DNA from: Carnegiea gigantea
Lineage: Eukaryota; Streptophyta; Magnoliopsida; Caryophyllales; Cactaceae
DNA: 64,000 bases
Direction: 5' to 3'
Assembly (NCBI GenBank): GCA_029747015.1
Contig: JAKOGI010000082.1
Location: forward strand, 854,501-918,500
Shown: positions 12,208 through 24,021 of the stretch, one piece after another
How the letters are laid out: each line of letters opens with the position of its first letter
Numbering within the stretch: the first letter of the stretch is position 1
The notes under the pieces: generated by a model
Seen by the model: the letters and a program-made list of their open reading frames with translations, nothing else
What the model was told of the DNA's origin: nothing
The model's database searches: none
Position numbers and translations under genes: made by a program

Positions 12208-13917
12208 CTTGCTCTCTTAACATGACCAAACGAACAAAAACTAAAACGATTGACAAGCATTAAAATATCATGGATAATAAGTCCAAGCTCCATATTTGGA
12301 CGTTTCTTCTTCTGCAACTTCGAGATGAGACCCAAGGAATCTCCCTCCATAATAACTGTCTCTAACCCCTACTCGAGTGCTTGTTGCATAGCCCATCTGC
12401 ACGTCATTGCCTCCACACACTCAGGTCCATAACACCCGATCTCCTGCCTGACCCCCGCCATGACTACACAACCCTCGCCATCCCTTACCACCATACCCAA
12501 CTCGTGGCACTCCTCGCTAGACCCGATCAACCGATCAGGGACCCGCTCGACCCGGCCCAATCTGACCCTCAAAAATGAGGGTCAGGGTCAGCCTTTTTTA
12601 TTCCGATCCGCCCCGACCCTCAAATTGAGGGTACCCGACTATGAAGAGGGTCGAGTTTGGGTAAAGGTTTTGACCCACTGACTCGACCCGCTGACCCTCA
12701 CTTTTTAAAAAAAAATTTAAAATTAAAATAAAAATAAGAAACTTTTGGTTTCATTTGTTCAAAACTTTTTCGCTTTCATTTTTCATCTCTCATTAGCATC
12801 TTCCCCCCACTCACCTCACCAAATCTCATTGGTTCGTAATCTTCTAACGCTCTCTTTGATTTTTGGAGTAGACTGAGTAGTCATTTTAGTGAACTAATCG
12901 TTCTATTGGTTTAATGACTAACTTACGCATTAAAGTGTTTATAGTTGTGATATGTTTCATAGGAGCATTATATTATCGTTTGATTTTTTATTTTGTAAGA
13001 TATTTAATGTTGACCCTTATAATAAAAAGAAAATTTAGTGAAAAATCTCATTTTCTATATCGGGGGGTTTAAGGGTCGGGTCTAACCCAATGACCCGAGG
13101 GTACCCGCAAGGTCAGGGTTAGGGTCAGGGGTATGCTGATCCGGATAGGGTCAGGGTCAAGAAAATCCTACCTGCCGACCCTCATGACCCGACTTTAAAC
13201 CCAACCCGACCCTCATTTTGATAAGGTCTACTCCTCGCCAATCAAAGTCCCATCAAAGTTCACTTTTAAGTATCCTGCACTTGGAGCCTTCCATGCCGAA
13301 TCCGAGTTAGGGTGCCCCGTATCCAGCTTCACACTAGCTTCCCTGTATTCCTTAACCAAAGCAAAAGCCCTTACCACCATTTTCTTTGAAGTGACACTCA
13401 CTTGCCCAAACAGCATGGTATTTCTCGTTTGCCAGCATGCCCAGATCATCGTAATGAAAGCCTCCAGTTTCTCCCCCATCTTGGCATGGACAACCATTAA
13501 CGAATCCAATACACAATTCCTCAAGCATGACCCCACCACGTCCTCCAAATCGCTGTTGACCCATAATCCACGGGCCAGACAACATTCAAATAGAGCATGA
13601 CAGTCCGTTTCCTCCATTTCCCTGCATATATCACGCAAACAAGACACTGCATGAACCCTCCTCGCAACCCCCACCTTTGACGGTAAAGCTTTGTTAGCCA
13701 CTCTCCACGCACACATTTTGATTTTCGGGGGAATATCCAGTGTCCATAGCTTCTTCCAAACGGAGGTGATTGTTGGTGCGCTTGGGCTGGACACCATTCT
13801 TGCCTTCGATTCGCGGATCATACGGTATGCTGACTTGACCGAATACTTACCATCATTCGCGTAATGCCACATAATTCGGTCTCGGGGCCAATGGTTGCAC
13901 AAAGGAATAGATTTCAC
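12078..13917 (-). pseudogene. LINE zf-RVT and RNase H coding region, split by MITE
   Basis: 13228-13917 (minus) is an open frame with SVKSAYRMI, WKKLWTLDIPPKIKMCAWRV and LPSKVGVARRV, the usual zf-RVT layout, ending in GYLKVNFDGTLIGEE, the start of a plant LINE RNase H. After a 713 bp inserted MITE the RNase H resumes at 12509 with CHELGMVVRDGEG and continues to VKRARNRVAHTVAH and a stop at 12078. Taking out the MITE and one target copy leaves the junction in frame (GAG GAG then TGC CAC GAG), so the frame was still open when the MITE landed, although a further shift occurs near 12360. Confidence 0.8.
12518..13230. mobile_element. hAT-type MITE inserted in LINE RNase H
   Basis: Begins TAGACCCGATCAA at 12518; the complement of its right end (13230) reads TAGACCTTATCAA, 11 of 13 identical. 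It is flanked by a perfect 8 bp duplication CTCCTCGC (12510-12517 and 13231-13238), the hAT signature. Its outer 150 bp on both sides are packed with GACCC / GGGTC words in both orientations, which would fold into strong hairpins. The centre (12700-13030) is AT-rich. No transposase coding. Confidence 0.85.
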
Positions 13918-14659
13918 AATTTATCCATCCATCGGAAGAAGAATATTATCAATCATATCATTCCTCCATCTACCAGAGGCATGGTCGATTAAGTTGGCAA
14001 CCCTAATCAGCGCGAACGCGGGTTTGAAAGGAGTGATGAATTTAAAAGTCACGGGCCTTGGTACCCATTTTGCTTCCTAGATGTTCAACGAATATCCATC
14101 TCCGATCAACCAATGCGTTCCTTTGTCGATCACCCACTTGGGCCCCCACAAGCGCCTCCAAATATAACTCGGCCTAGCCCCAAGCTTAGCTTCCAAAATG
14201 CCACAGTTTGGAAAATAACGAGCCTTGAGAATTTGGGACACAAGAGATGTTAGGTGAATAATCATACGTCACACCTGTTTAGCAAGAAGCGCGGTATTAA
14301 AATCCTCCAAGTCTCTAAACCCGAGCCCCCCCTCCGATTTTGATTCACATAACTTACTTTTATTCACTCAATGAATTTTCCTCGCTCCTTCCTTTTTGCC
14401 CCACCTGTAACCATTTATAATGGATTGCAGGCTTTGGCAAAATTCTCCTGGTAATTTGAAAACGCTCATTGATCTATTCTTCCAATACAGACAGAGAAAG
14501 GATCAAAGAATGGAACCCAGCTATAAGAGAAAGTTAAAACTTCCCATAAACCAAGGCCTCCCCCACCAGACCATTTCTTTGTCCTCAATATTTGCAAATC
14601 TAAGTAGAATCCCCCCATACTTAACCCAAAAGATAAAGAGCTGCTAATTCATCCATGTT

Positions 14660-15160
14660 CTGGACAATGAGGGGTGGTGAATGAGATGACCCAGGAAGAG
14701 ACTTAGCATCAAGGGGCTCAGTAGGTAAAGGAGAACCTAGCTTGTTATCTGAGTGAGGCAGAGCCGACGACAGTGGAGAGTTATTTCCCTTTGTAGCTGA
14801 GGGATGCGAATTAGGATCAGAATATCCATACCGAATTTGAGAGCCTCAGTGAACGAGGGGCTGGTGCTATGATTTGAAGAGCATGAGCTACTACCTCCAC
14901 GTCCACTAAGATTGTGTGGAACCAAAGGTTGGGGAGTAGCACAAAAAGAGGGATCTTGGTTTATGTTGTCATTACCACCATTATCATAGACAACAGGAGA
15001 AAGTGGAGGCGAGATTAGGGGGTTAGACATATGAAGTCCGGTAATAGAGGGAAAAGAAAAGGCAGAGGATGATACACAATTCTCAACTAAAGGCGGTCCT
15101 TAAATAAAGAGGTGATTTCCTCTCTTTGCTCAGGAAGAGTGAACAAGTGAATAAAAAAAT
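14660..15160 (-). other. Probable LINE ORF1 N-terminal remnant
   Basis: Minus-strand frames here (open 14737-15030, with serine- and proline-rich text and STSPSFTEALKFG) lie upstream of the DUF4283-like piece and could be the start of LINE ORF1. No diagnostic motif is present, so this rests on position alone. Confidence 0.3.
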
Positions 15161-15597
15161 TATCAGACATCATTAACATAGGCGCATAACACGAAACAAG
15201 CGATAGATAGCAAATACAGACTCATAACAATAGGTACGAATCCTAACATAACACTCAAGCTATCTTTATCTAATTTAACACCCAACCAAGTAACAACAGA
15301 GAATGATGGAAGAATGTCACTTGTGCTCTTGTAGAGGATTTGTAAATCTTCATTGCTATCATGATATGAAGAGGTTCGATTACCCCCGATTAGACCAAAC
15401 AAGGTTGCTTGCTGCCCTGGCTTTAAGCCATGGATCTGAAACTCACTCCTGCAGCTGGTATTGCAATCCTCGCTCCTTTTCCAATTCCTTTGTGGTATGC
15501 AACTTATCTTAGAGAACCACTCATCACAGAGGGACTCAAACCCTAATTTTGTGGGGTCATAGAGGGAAGGGGGAGTCGTGAGATGACATATAAGTGA

Positions 15598-15843
15598 GAA
15601 GGTTGTAACCCTGTTCATAAGAATACCCATAGTGATTGGATAGGACCTCAAGAGACTCAAGAAGGAAGTATATCTGCACTTATACGTGCGAAATATGGAT
15701 TGTCAGTTGTTGAGGTCTGCCAAGAAGCACTTAATAACCACACTCCCATCAAGGATTTGAGTCATCAAGTAAGATCTACTGGTCTTAGACGAATAGATAT
15801 GCAAAGAAGAGGCATGGCGAAAGTAGAAAGACTGACAGGCTAA
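15598..15843 (+). pseudogene. 3' end of an unrecognised plus-strand gene
   Basis: An 81-codon open stretch with no start codon (from a TGA at 15595 to TAA at 15841) includes SISALIRAKYGLSVVEVCQE and ends MAKVERLTG. It is followed by about 360 bp that resembles a 3' untranslated region, with an AATAAA at about 16166. The last codons and this flank are duplicated downstream. No family was recognised, and a chance open frame is possible; a minus-strand frame (15163-15660) overlaps it. Confidence 0.22.
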
Positions 15844-16630
15844 TCGGAGGCTTCTGGAACCCCAGTGCCATGATTCTGGCTGAAACTCAGATCTAGCAAG
15901 GAAGGATTATGGAGGTGGAGATTAGAATCAAGAAGTAATTCAGACACAATTGGAGTCCCCACTCTGAGGTAGAGGCCCAAATGCGCCGTGGCAGGGGATG
16001 AACTAGGGTTACAAGCAAAGGATGAGACCACTTCTCACTAGAATTTCATTTCTCTCTGTAGAGCTAGCCCATGTATAATTGTAATGCCATTTGATTTTCC
16101 TTTGTTGAACCCTTTTTAAAAGGCTAGCTTGCATTATGTGCTTAATTGCTTTGTATCCCGTAAAAAAGAATAAAAATATTTTTGGTTTGGTCTGAGCCTT
16201 CAACACTTCAATTAGATGTGCAAAGAAGAGGCATGGCGAAAGCAGAAAGACTGACAAGCTAATCGGGGGCTTCTGGAACCCCAGTGCCATGATTCTGGCT
16301 GAAACTCGGATCTAGTAAGGAAGGATTAGGGAGGTGGAGATTAGAATCAAGAAGCAATTCAGACGCAATTGGAGTCTGCACTCTGAGGTAGAGGCCCAGA
16401 TGCGCTGCGGCAGGGGATGAATTAGGGTTACAAGCAATGGATGAGAGCACTTCTCACTAGAATTTCATTTCTCTCTCTAGAAGTAGCCCATATATAATTG
16501 TAATTCCATTTGATTTTCCTTCGTTGAACCCTTTTTAAAAGGCTAACTTGCATTATGTCTTAATTGCTTTGTATTCTGTAAAAAAAAAAAAAAAAATTCT
16601 AGTTTTGGTCTGAACCTTCAACACTTCAAC
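15790..16630. repeat. 419 bp tandem duplication
   Basis: Two head-to-tail copies, about 15790-16208 and 16209-16630, offset 419 bp, aligned from GCAAAGAAGAGGCATGGCG through CTTCAACACTTCAA. Divergence is several percent. Matching minus-strand 63-codon open frames in both copies (15840-16031 and 16259-16450) are by-products of the duplication. Confidence 0.85.
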
Positions 16631-17038
16631 TAGTTTGCCCATCGTGTTTTACTCCCTCCCCCCCCCCCCCCCCAAAAAAAAAAGTTTGCCCATCAGGGGG
16701 CGTGACCCAAGGCCCAAAAAAGGCCCGTGAAAACCCATAATTTTTGAACGTTGTCTGAATCTCACAAATGCAAAGAATTTTCCTTTTAACATATAAACGT
16801 TTCGCCTTTTGAATTGCCCCTTATTAACAGTCCCTCTAACGGTCGATTTGGAAATTTGAAACGCTTAAAAAAAGGACAGGCAAAAGAAAGAAAAGGAAGA
16901 ACACCACAACACTGTCACTCTGTCAGACTCCATTGCGCAATACGCACTCTTCGTTGCTCCTAAATCAGCACGAATTCTTCTCTTTAGCTTCAAGATTTTT
17001 CACCAAATCCACGTAAATCGTTAATCTCTCTCTGTCTA
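16631..17038 (+). promoter_or_regulatory. Kinesin gene 5' region
   Basis: Starts with a compound C-run/A-run tract (about 16659-16683). The last 250 bp before the ATG are the likely core promoter and leader. The leader is CT-rich (TTAATCTCTCTCTG just before the start), as in many plant leaders. No clear TATA box is visible. Confidence 0.45.
16835..16845 (+). promoter_or_regulatory. MSA-like (mitosis-specific activator) element
   Basis: TCTAACGGTCG matches the MSA consensus YCYAACGGYYA at 10 of 11 positions, about 195 bp upstream of the kinesin start codon. MSA elements bind three-repeat MYB factors and drive G2/M expression in plants, which would suit a microtubule motor. Functional use here is inference. 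Confidence 0.5.
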
Positions 17039-20000
17039 ATGGAGGGTGGTCATTTCGAAGAATTGCCCCGAGAAGCAGAAACCCTAATTCCAGGCCAATT
17101 GGGTTCTGGGGTTTTAGATTGGAACAAAGACCCATCTGGCCTACTAATCTTTACGGAAGAAAAGCCCTTGAGTGAGGAAGATCAAGACTTCCAAATGGAT
17201 GGATTTCAAGAATCACCAGCAGATTCTATGGTTTGTGATTCAAATTCGAGATTAGTTCCCAATGGGTTTTCAAGATCTTGCTGCACAGGTTAGGCTTTTG
17301 TTGTATTACTGTCAGAGTTGTGCTTAATTTTTCAATTTTGACCTGTTTGCTTCTAATTTATGAGCTGAGATAAAAGAATGAAAATTTTATTTGAGCATTT
17401 GGTGAAATTGTCGATACTCTGCTAGAATTTGGAATTTGCTGTGAAAACGGAAGAAACTTTTTGCATATTTTATGTTCAACGTGGGGACTTCGGGCCAGCA
17501 CAAACTGGAATGAGCTGATTTGCTGCCTTCCTGGTGGTTAGATGAGGAATCCCCCCCCCCCCCCAAAGAATGTTGCATGATAGTTCTTCTATGATTGAAT
17601 TTGATGGTGAAATCCAATACTTCTAGCCTCAACATGTTGTATTTCAAATTTAAGATGTACTTTTTAGTTTTTTTATTTATCTAGGATAATATTTTATATC
17701 CCTATTGATTTCCAAGCTGAGGATGAAAGGATCAATCAATGATATTGTATGTTGGTAGTGCTTACAATTCAACTGCATAGGTTGATGACTAAAGTTAGGT
17801 TGTTCTTTATAATCAGAATTATAGGTGGTCCTCACCTTGAACATTTGTCCTGTATAACCAGATGACATTGTAGCATTTGTCAATGCTGGATGTGAGGATT
17901 CAAGTCGAGTAGAAGCTGGCATAGAGTTCCTAGCAGATGCTCACTATCAAGGTGGGGATATTCTAAGAACTGATGAATGCATAACTGAGGGTGGTGATTA
18001 CCCATTCATATATCAGTCAGCACGATTAGGGAACTTTAGTTACCAGTTCAGAGATCTTCCTCCTGGGGATTACTTTGTTGACCTACACTTTGTCGAGATC
18101 ATAAACACCTATGGGCCTAAAGGAATAAGAGTATTCAATGTCTACATACAGGATGAGAAGGCAAGTGTTCTGTCCAAGCTACATGTTATAAACTATCTGT
18201 TACAACTTGTGCTGAAGAACTGGAGTAAACTGATGATGGCTCCATTGTCATCAAACTGGCAGGTTCTCTCTGATTTTGATATTTTTGCTGTTGTTGGCGC
18301 AAACAAGCCACTGCAGCTTGTTGACTCAAGAACTTCTGTTAAGGAAGAGGGCACAATCATATTAAGGTTCGAAGGAATTCATGGAAGTCCTGTAGTTAGT
18401 GGAATTTGCATTCGTAGGGCTCCAAATTTGGCAGGTACCATAAGCATGTAATCTATCGGTTATAATGAGTCTTGTTGGTTCGAAGATAGCTGCAATTTAT
18501 GATGTCAATTTTTTTGACTTCTGTTGTTAACTGATTGCAGATTCTCAACAAACTCATGAGCGTCTTAGATGTCACAATTGTGCTGCTGAGATTGAAGCTC
18601 CTCTAGCTCAGGTAATGAACAAATGCAGAATACTGTTGAAGCAAGACATTTAGAGCATGCTATTTCTGAATTTTCCATCGATATTTTGTACTAGGAGAAG
18701 GACATTCGGATGAAATCAATGGCCAAGTACAAAAAGAAAATTGAAGAACTGAATCAGCAGTGTCAGCGGAAGACGGATGAATGCTATCAGGCTTGGATGT
18801 CTTTGACGGCGGCAAATGAACAGTTGGAGAAGGTTAGAATGGAACTTGACAACAGGTTGTTCCAGACCTACTCTCTAGGTAAGTTGAGAGAGCTTGCTAA
18901 AAATGTGTTTCGCTAGTAATTGAATTTAAAATCGTTGGTAGATGCATGCGTCTAGGTCTCAGGAGGAACATTTCTTGTTTTTCGTGAAGCATCTAGTTGA
19001 GGGATATCTGCTACTCTTTCTCCTGGATTTTGGGCCTTTTGTGGCACAGTAAAATCTCGTCTAAATTTAATATGATATTCCTATTCTGCTTCATTAACTG
19101 AATCAGACTTTATTACTCCCCCCCCCCCCCAAAAAAAAAAAATTGAATGAGACGTTAAATACCCTGATTTCTAGTCCTTGACTATGCTTTCTTTCTTTTG
19201 AGATAATTTTTATACAGACTTTGGAGATTGTAGTGCAGTTGATTAATGATTAGTTTATTGGTTTATTGGTGGTATAAGCTGATAATGTTATATGATCTAG
19301 ATCCGTTTCTGTCTGTTTCTATTATTTGGATGCATTTATTCTATGAATCGTCTTGCTTCCCTAATATTTTATTTTCTTCATTTTCTCTTTCAAAAAATTA
19401 TAGACCAGACAGTAGAGGAGCAAGCTCAGAAGTTGAGAGCCTTATCTGAGAAGTATGAGCATGATAAGAAGTTGTGGGTCATGGCAATTTCTGGGTTAGA
19501 AGAAAAAATTAAGGTAATCCGCATATGTTTGTTTAGCAAATACAAGAAATACCTGGGCATGTTCTGTGCTATCTCAACATAGTCAAATATTGTGTTTCAT
19601 AATCCAATCAAGCATTTGCAAACATTTACAGGAAATGAGAGAAGAGCATTCACAGCTGTCTCGCGAAGCACATGACTGTACCGATTCAATTCCTGATTTA
19701 ACCAAAATGGTTTCTGCAGTTCAGATGTTGGGTGAGCTAGACATAAAACTAAACTTTCCTGTGGTTTTGGACATTAGCGGTGGTCACCTGAATGTATTTG
19801 TTTTCAGTTGCTCAGTGTGAGGAACTGAAGGAGAAGTATATTGAGGAGCAAAAGAAGAGAAAGAAGCTCTTCAATGAAATTCAAGAGGCAAAAGGTATGT
19901 TTAAAATCTCAAAATATCTTTTAAGTGCATGTGACATTTAATGCCATGAAGCTATATATCCCTTGTGAGTTCTGCTGAAAATTCTGCATGAAGATTCGGA

Positions 20001-23000
20001 TCATACCTCTTGATTTCAGGGAACATCAGGGTCTTTTGTCGCTGCCGACCACCAAGTAAGAAGGAGATCGCAGCCGGCTATGCAAATGTAGTAGATTTCA
20101 GTGGAGCCAAAGATGGAGAGCTAGGTGTTCTCACTAGTGGATCAACCAAGAAGACATTCAAATTTGACAGGGTTTTCACACCAGATGATGACCAAGGTAT
20201 TGTTAGATATACTCTATGGAAGAGGTTTTTTTGGATGCTTTTTAAATACGTCAGCAACTTAGTGCTGGAGTCTAGTTGATAATGCACTTTTCAGTTGTTT
20301 ATGTTAAAGGAGTTTAATTATCAGTTTTTGTTTCTACTGTGCAGTTGACGTGTTTGCAGATGCATGTCCTATGGCAACGTCAGTTTTAGATGGCTTTAAT
20401 GTGTGCATATTTGCTTATGGGCAAACTGGAACTGGAAAGACTTTCACAATGGAGGGCACAGTGCAGAATCGTGGTGTGAATTATAGAACCGTTGAGCAGC
20501 TGTTCAGAATTGTCGAGGAGAGGAGTGACACCTTCTCCTATGACATATCAGTCAGTGTTCTTGAGGTCTATAATGAGCAGATCAGGGATCTATTAGATAT
20601 TTCAACATCTAAAAGGTAAAGTAGTGTTATACTGGCTGTTTCACATGCTCAAATTTAACATCATCTTAGGAAAAATGGCTTACAGTTGTCACTCTTCCTC
20701 CTATGGTGGTATCAGGTTAGAGATAAAGCAGAGCTCTGAAGGGTCTCACCACATTCCAGGAATTGTTGAAGCAAAAGTTGATAACATAAAACAAGTTTGG
20801 CAAGTGTTGCAGGCTGGGAGTAATGCTCGGGCTGTTGGATCTAACAATGTGAATGAGCATAGTAGCCGTTCTCACTGGTGAAGCTTCTTGTTATTTAATT
20901 ATGTCTATTATCTTTAGTCATTAATGTCACACCCTGTTTCATTTTCCCCTAGCCTTGGATTAGCTAACTTGCTGCTGTTCTACAGCATGCTTTGTATATT
21001 GGTAAAAGCAAAGAATCTAATGAATGGCGAGTGCACAAAAAGCAAGCTTTGGCTAGTAGATTTGGCTGGGAGCGAAAGGTTGGCAAAGACTGATGTGCAA
21101 GGAGAGCGATTGAAGGAAGCTCAGAATATTAATAGATCTCTATCGGCTCTAGGAGACGTGATATCTGCTTTGGCAAATAAAAGCAGTCACATTCCCTACA
21201 GGTCAACATGTGCTCCTTTCAATGAAGTTTATAATTGTTCTTCAAACAAGCTGGTTTGCTGACTTTGTCTTTGATCTCAGGAATTCCAAGCTCACGCATT
21301 TACTGCAGGATTCATTAGGTAATCCTGGTCTTCTTCTTCTATTCCCTACACCCTTTTCAACATTTTCTTCTTCTTCAAGGATTGAAATGTTTAAACCTTG
21401 ATGTTTATTTGCTTGCTTGATAATGATCGTTAGGTGTGTGCTATCTTATTTCTCGTCTTGTTCTGATATTTCTGCTGATAAAAGGCTTTCATTTATTTAC
21501 TTATATATTTATTTATTTTTTGTGGCTAGACGAAAAGAGTTAAAGATAATCCTTTTTGAGGGAGTCAGTCTCTTTGTTTGTCATTGCAGACTGGTTAATC
21601 ATCATTCTTCTGTACTTCTGAAAGTGACATCTTCTTCCTGGAATTTTCCTATCTTTTGAAGGAGGTGATTCGAAGACATTAATGTTTGTCCAAATCAGCC
21701 CATCAGAGCATGACTTGGGTGAGACTGTGAGCTCACTGAATTTTGCCAGTCGGGTCCGTGGGGTTGAATTAGCCCCAGCTAAAAGACAGATCGACACAAG
21801 TGAGCTGCAGAAGACAAAGATGCTGGTAACTTCTTCATTTTTGTTGTTCTTTTATCAATTATTATTTGCCTATCGGAGAAACCTCAGGCAGTAACCTAAC
21901 TATTATGCCTTTAACAAAATGCTGCAGCTTGAGAAAGCAAGGCAAGAGTCAAAATGCAAAGATGAATCAATAAGAAAACTGGAAGAAAGTTTGCAGAACA
22001 TGGAAAATAAGGCTAGAGGCAAAGACCAGATTTACAGAAATCAACAAGAAAAGATTCGGGAGCTGGAAGAACAATTAGAAGTGAGGTCAGCTTCAGATAG
22101 TCAGACTGAAACGCAGCTTCTTCAACTGCAAGAGAGATTAAGGGGGAAAGAAGAAACTTGCTCTATTCTTCAGCAAAAGGTTTCCTCTTGCATGCTTCAT
22201 ATTATTGCTCGACTCAAACTTTTAATCATAAACAGCTGTTCATAATACTTTTTTCTGGTTATTATCATTAATTATGAAGGTCAAACAACTAGAAAACAAG
22301 CTTAGAGAGCAACAACAAAATGATTCAGCAGTTCTACAAGAGGTAGAATTCCCTCCTGATAATTTTCTGTTTATTTTCCATCTTTCTTGTTGGCATCATA
22401 GTTTAGTAATCATCAAAGTAGTAAACCCAGAAAACCAGCCCAGGAGGGAGGTGGATGGTATTATTATTCTCGCCTATCTTATCTGCTGCCCATACCCTAG
22501 CATACGTCAGTGGATTGCCCTCTTTCATTTGCTGGTTTAACCCATCATTCTGATTATATACTGGTGCCGTTGTGTTTTGAAAGCAGGTAAGAGATCTTGA
22601 GAAGAAGCTAAAAGAGCAGGAGCAACACTCTGAAGCTCACTCCTTGACTCTGCAGCAAAGGGTAGGTTCGAATTATATCATTTGTATGTTTCCATATCAC
22701 TGAGCAGCACACATCAAGTTTCGAGTGATTATAAATTTTCATATGGCTTGCAGATTAAAGAGCTGGAGGATAAATTGCAACAGGAATGCAGCCACGAGTC
22801 TCGCTTGCTGCATCAAAAGGTTGTTCCCTAATCCTTATTTTTGTTACTCCAACATATCAATTACTTGAGCCAAATGACCCCAAATCAAACTCTATTTATG
22901 GCATCCAGATTGTGAACTATATCTGATTTTGACATGCGTCATGCCCAACTTAACCAAAATCTGCCAGAGCAATATTTGACCGCACTTGTTTAACAAGCTT

Positions 23001-23644
23001 GTGGCTTGTACCACAAATTGATCAAAGACCAAAATATGAACCCACTTGAATGCTGACGTGATTGCTAGGCTTCAACTACGAGTCAGTTATTTCATCACGA
23101 GTGCTGCACTATTGCCAGCATCAGTTGCCTGAGATTTTCTAGAATTGCTTTTATTTCATGACAGATCAAGGAGCTCGAGGAAAAGATAAAGGAAAAGGAA
23201 CAACAATTGGAGCATAGAGTGGCATCCATGGACTATGGAGAAGTAGCAGGAGCTACACCCATTGGAGGAAGGCCCTCTGCTTTGAGGGATGAGGCGATGG
23301 GCGAGGTTGATCCTTTCATTTTGAGAAGCTCAAACTCGTCATCTCACAGAGCAAGTCATGGCTCCACCATGTCTAAGCACGGTGAAGTTGTTCATGAAAC
23401 AAGAAGGAAAAGGGAGTTCAGAAGTGGAGAGACAGAGAACCAAATGCCCGGACCAAATGCAGCTGCATTGCACGATAAAAGAATCAGGAAATCCGACCCT
23501 CCTAAACCATTTTCTCGTGTCGTCATGAAGACAACTACAAGACCAGCTGCGGGCACTCAAAGGCCCCTCATTCACAGCAGAGTTAGCAGAGATAATGCTC
23601 AAGTTACTAAAGACAAGGATGCTAAGAAGAAGATGTGGTGCTGA
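17039..23644 (+). CDS. Kinesin-14 motor with malectin domain (MDKIN / KIN-14Q/R type)
   Basis: Minus-end-directed microtubule motor (by family). Nineteen exons were read by eye: 17039-17288, 17862-18160, 18263-18434, 18541-18611, 18695-18878, 19404-19513, 19632-19731, 19808-19894, 20020-20196, 20345-20615, 20716-20877, 20986-21201, 21281-21318, 21662-21825, 21928-22179, 22280-22342, 22587-22661, 22754-22819, 23165-23644. The sum is 3237 nt, 1078 residues, all phases consistent. Malectin-like domain about 84-240 ([20 protein letters not shown] to [11 protein letters not shown]); coiled coil about 265-420; motor about 425-755 with [11 protein letters not shown] after the neck, P-loop GQTGTGKT 509-516, switch [12 protein letters not shown] 617-627, switch II DLAGSER 653-659. 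A second coiled coil with repeated ELE/Q-rich exons spans 767-930, then a basic tail ending KKKMWC. Intron 2 is GC-AG. Length matches Arabidopsis malectin-domain kinesins (about 1080). Confidence 0.93.
18161..18262 (+). other. GC-AG intron of the kinesin gene
   Basis: The exon ends GATGAGAAG and the intron begins GCAAGT; it ends CTGGCAG. Using GC keeps the malectin frame (DEK then [12 protein letters not shown]). The nearest GT, 4 nt later, would shift the frame. The donor AG|GCAAGT fits the strict consensus of GC-AG introns. Confidence 0.85.
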
Positions 23645-23717
23645 TGGGTTTGACACCAGAAAGGCTAACAAGCTATAGGCAACTAGCTTTCGTTGTTTTT
23701 GTACTATACTTCTCTTC

Positions 23718-23723
23718 AATAAA
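23718..23723 (+). terminator. Kinesin polyadenylation signal
   Basis: AATAAA 74 nt after the kinesin stop codon, in T-rich sequence. Confidence 0.5.
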
Positions 23724-24021
23724 CTCACACATAATTCTCTAAAGTCGAAGTCTTTTACCCGTTTCTTATTGGGTAATTTCGTTGCATATAGGCTCTCTAC
23801 TTGTAAAGGGCAAGGCTCCATCCCCCCTCCCCCCACCAGCTGGTCACCATAGGCCATAATCTCTGTAGAGGATTTAGATGTTGTTGTGGCTTGCTAATCC
23901 TACTGTTAAAATTTTAGCGTGTGTGTGACACGTCAATTACTTTTTACCTTAATAGGAGTGTTTGATTAACCTTTCTAATCATTCAAGTTCCCCCCCCCCC
24001 TCTTCATAACGTTATAAATAA

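Larger units (their letters stand above)
11799..14660 (-). mobile_element. LINE-type retrotransposon, internally deleted, minus strand
   Basis: Minus-strand fragments read in the order expected for the end of a plant LINE ORF2. Reverse-transcriptase C-terminal part: MSVFKLPGEFCQSLQ, GYRWGKKEGARKIHW, EGGLGFRDLEDFNTALLAKQ (about 14480-14270). Then an LKARYFPNCGILEAKLG segment (14265-14077), a zf-RVT domain (13917-13400), and RNase H. The 3' flank holds a 199 bp tandem duplication (11799-12207). Upstream of the RT part (about 14480-14660) the sequence reads like the DUF4283 domain of LINE ORF1 (PWFMG and WVPFFDPFS in neighbouring frames), so most of ORF2 between them is missing. Confidence 0.8.

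Noticed and set aside
12460..12681. Open frame inside the hAT MITE
   Set aside because: Built from repeated GACCC words and crosses the MITE edge.
15163..15660. 165-codon minus-strand open frame
   Set aside because: No recognisable motif, overlaps a plus-strand open stretch, and the hydrophobic C-terminus alone is not enough to call a gene.
23339..23857. 172-codon minus-strand open frame overlapping the last kinesin exon
   Set aside because: It is antisense to well-supported kinesin coding and has no recognisable domain or splice context.
23989..24000. Telomere-like or G-quadruplex signal in C/G runs
   Set aside because: The runs are homopolymers without the plant telomere unit TTTAGGG; treated as compound mononucleotide tracts instead.
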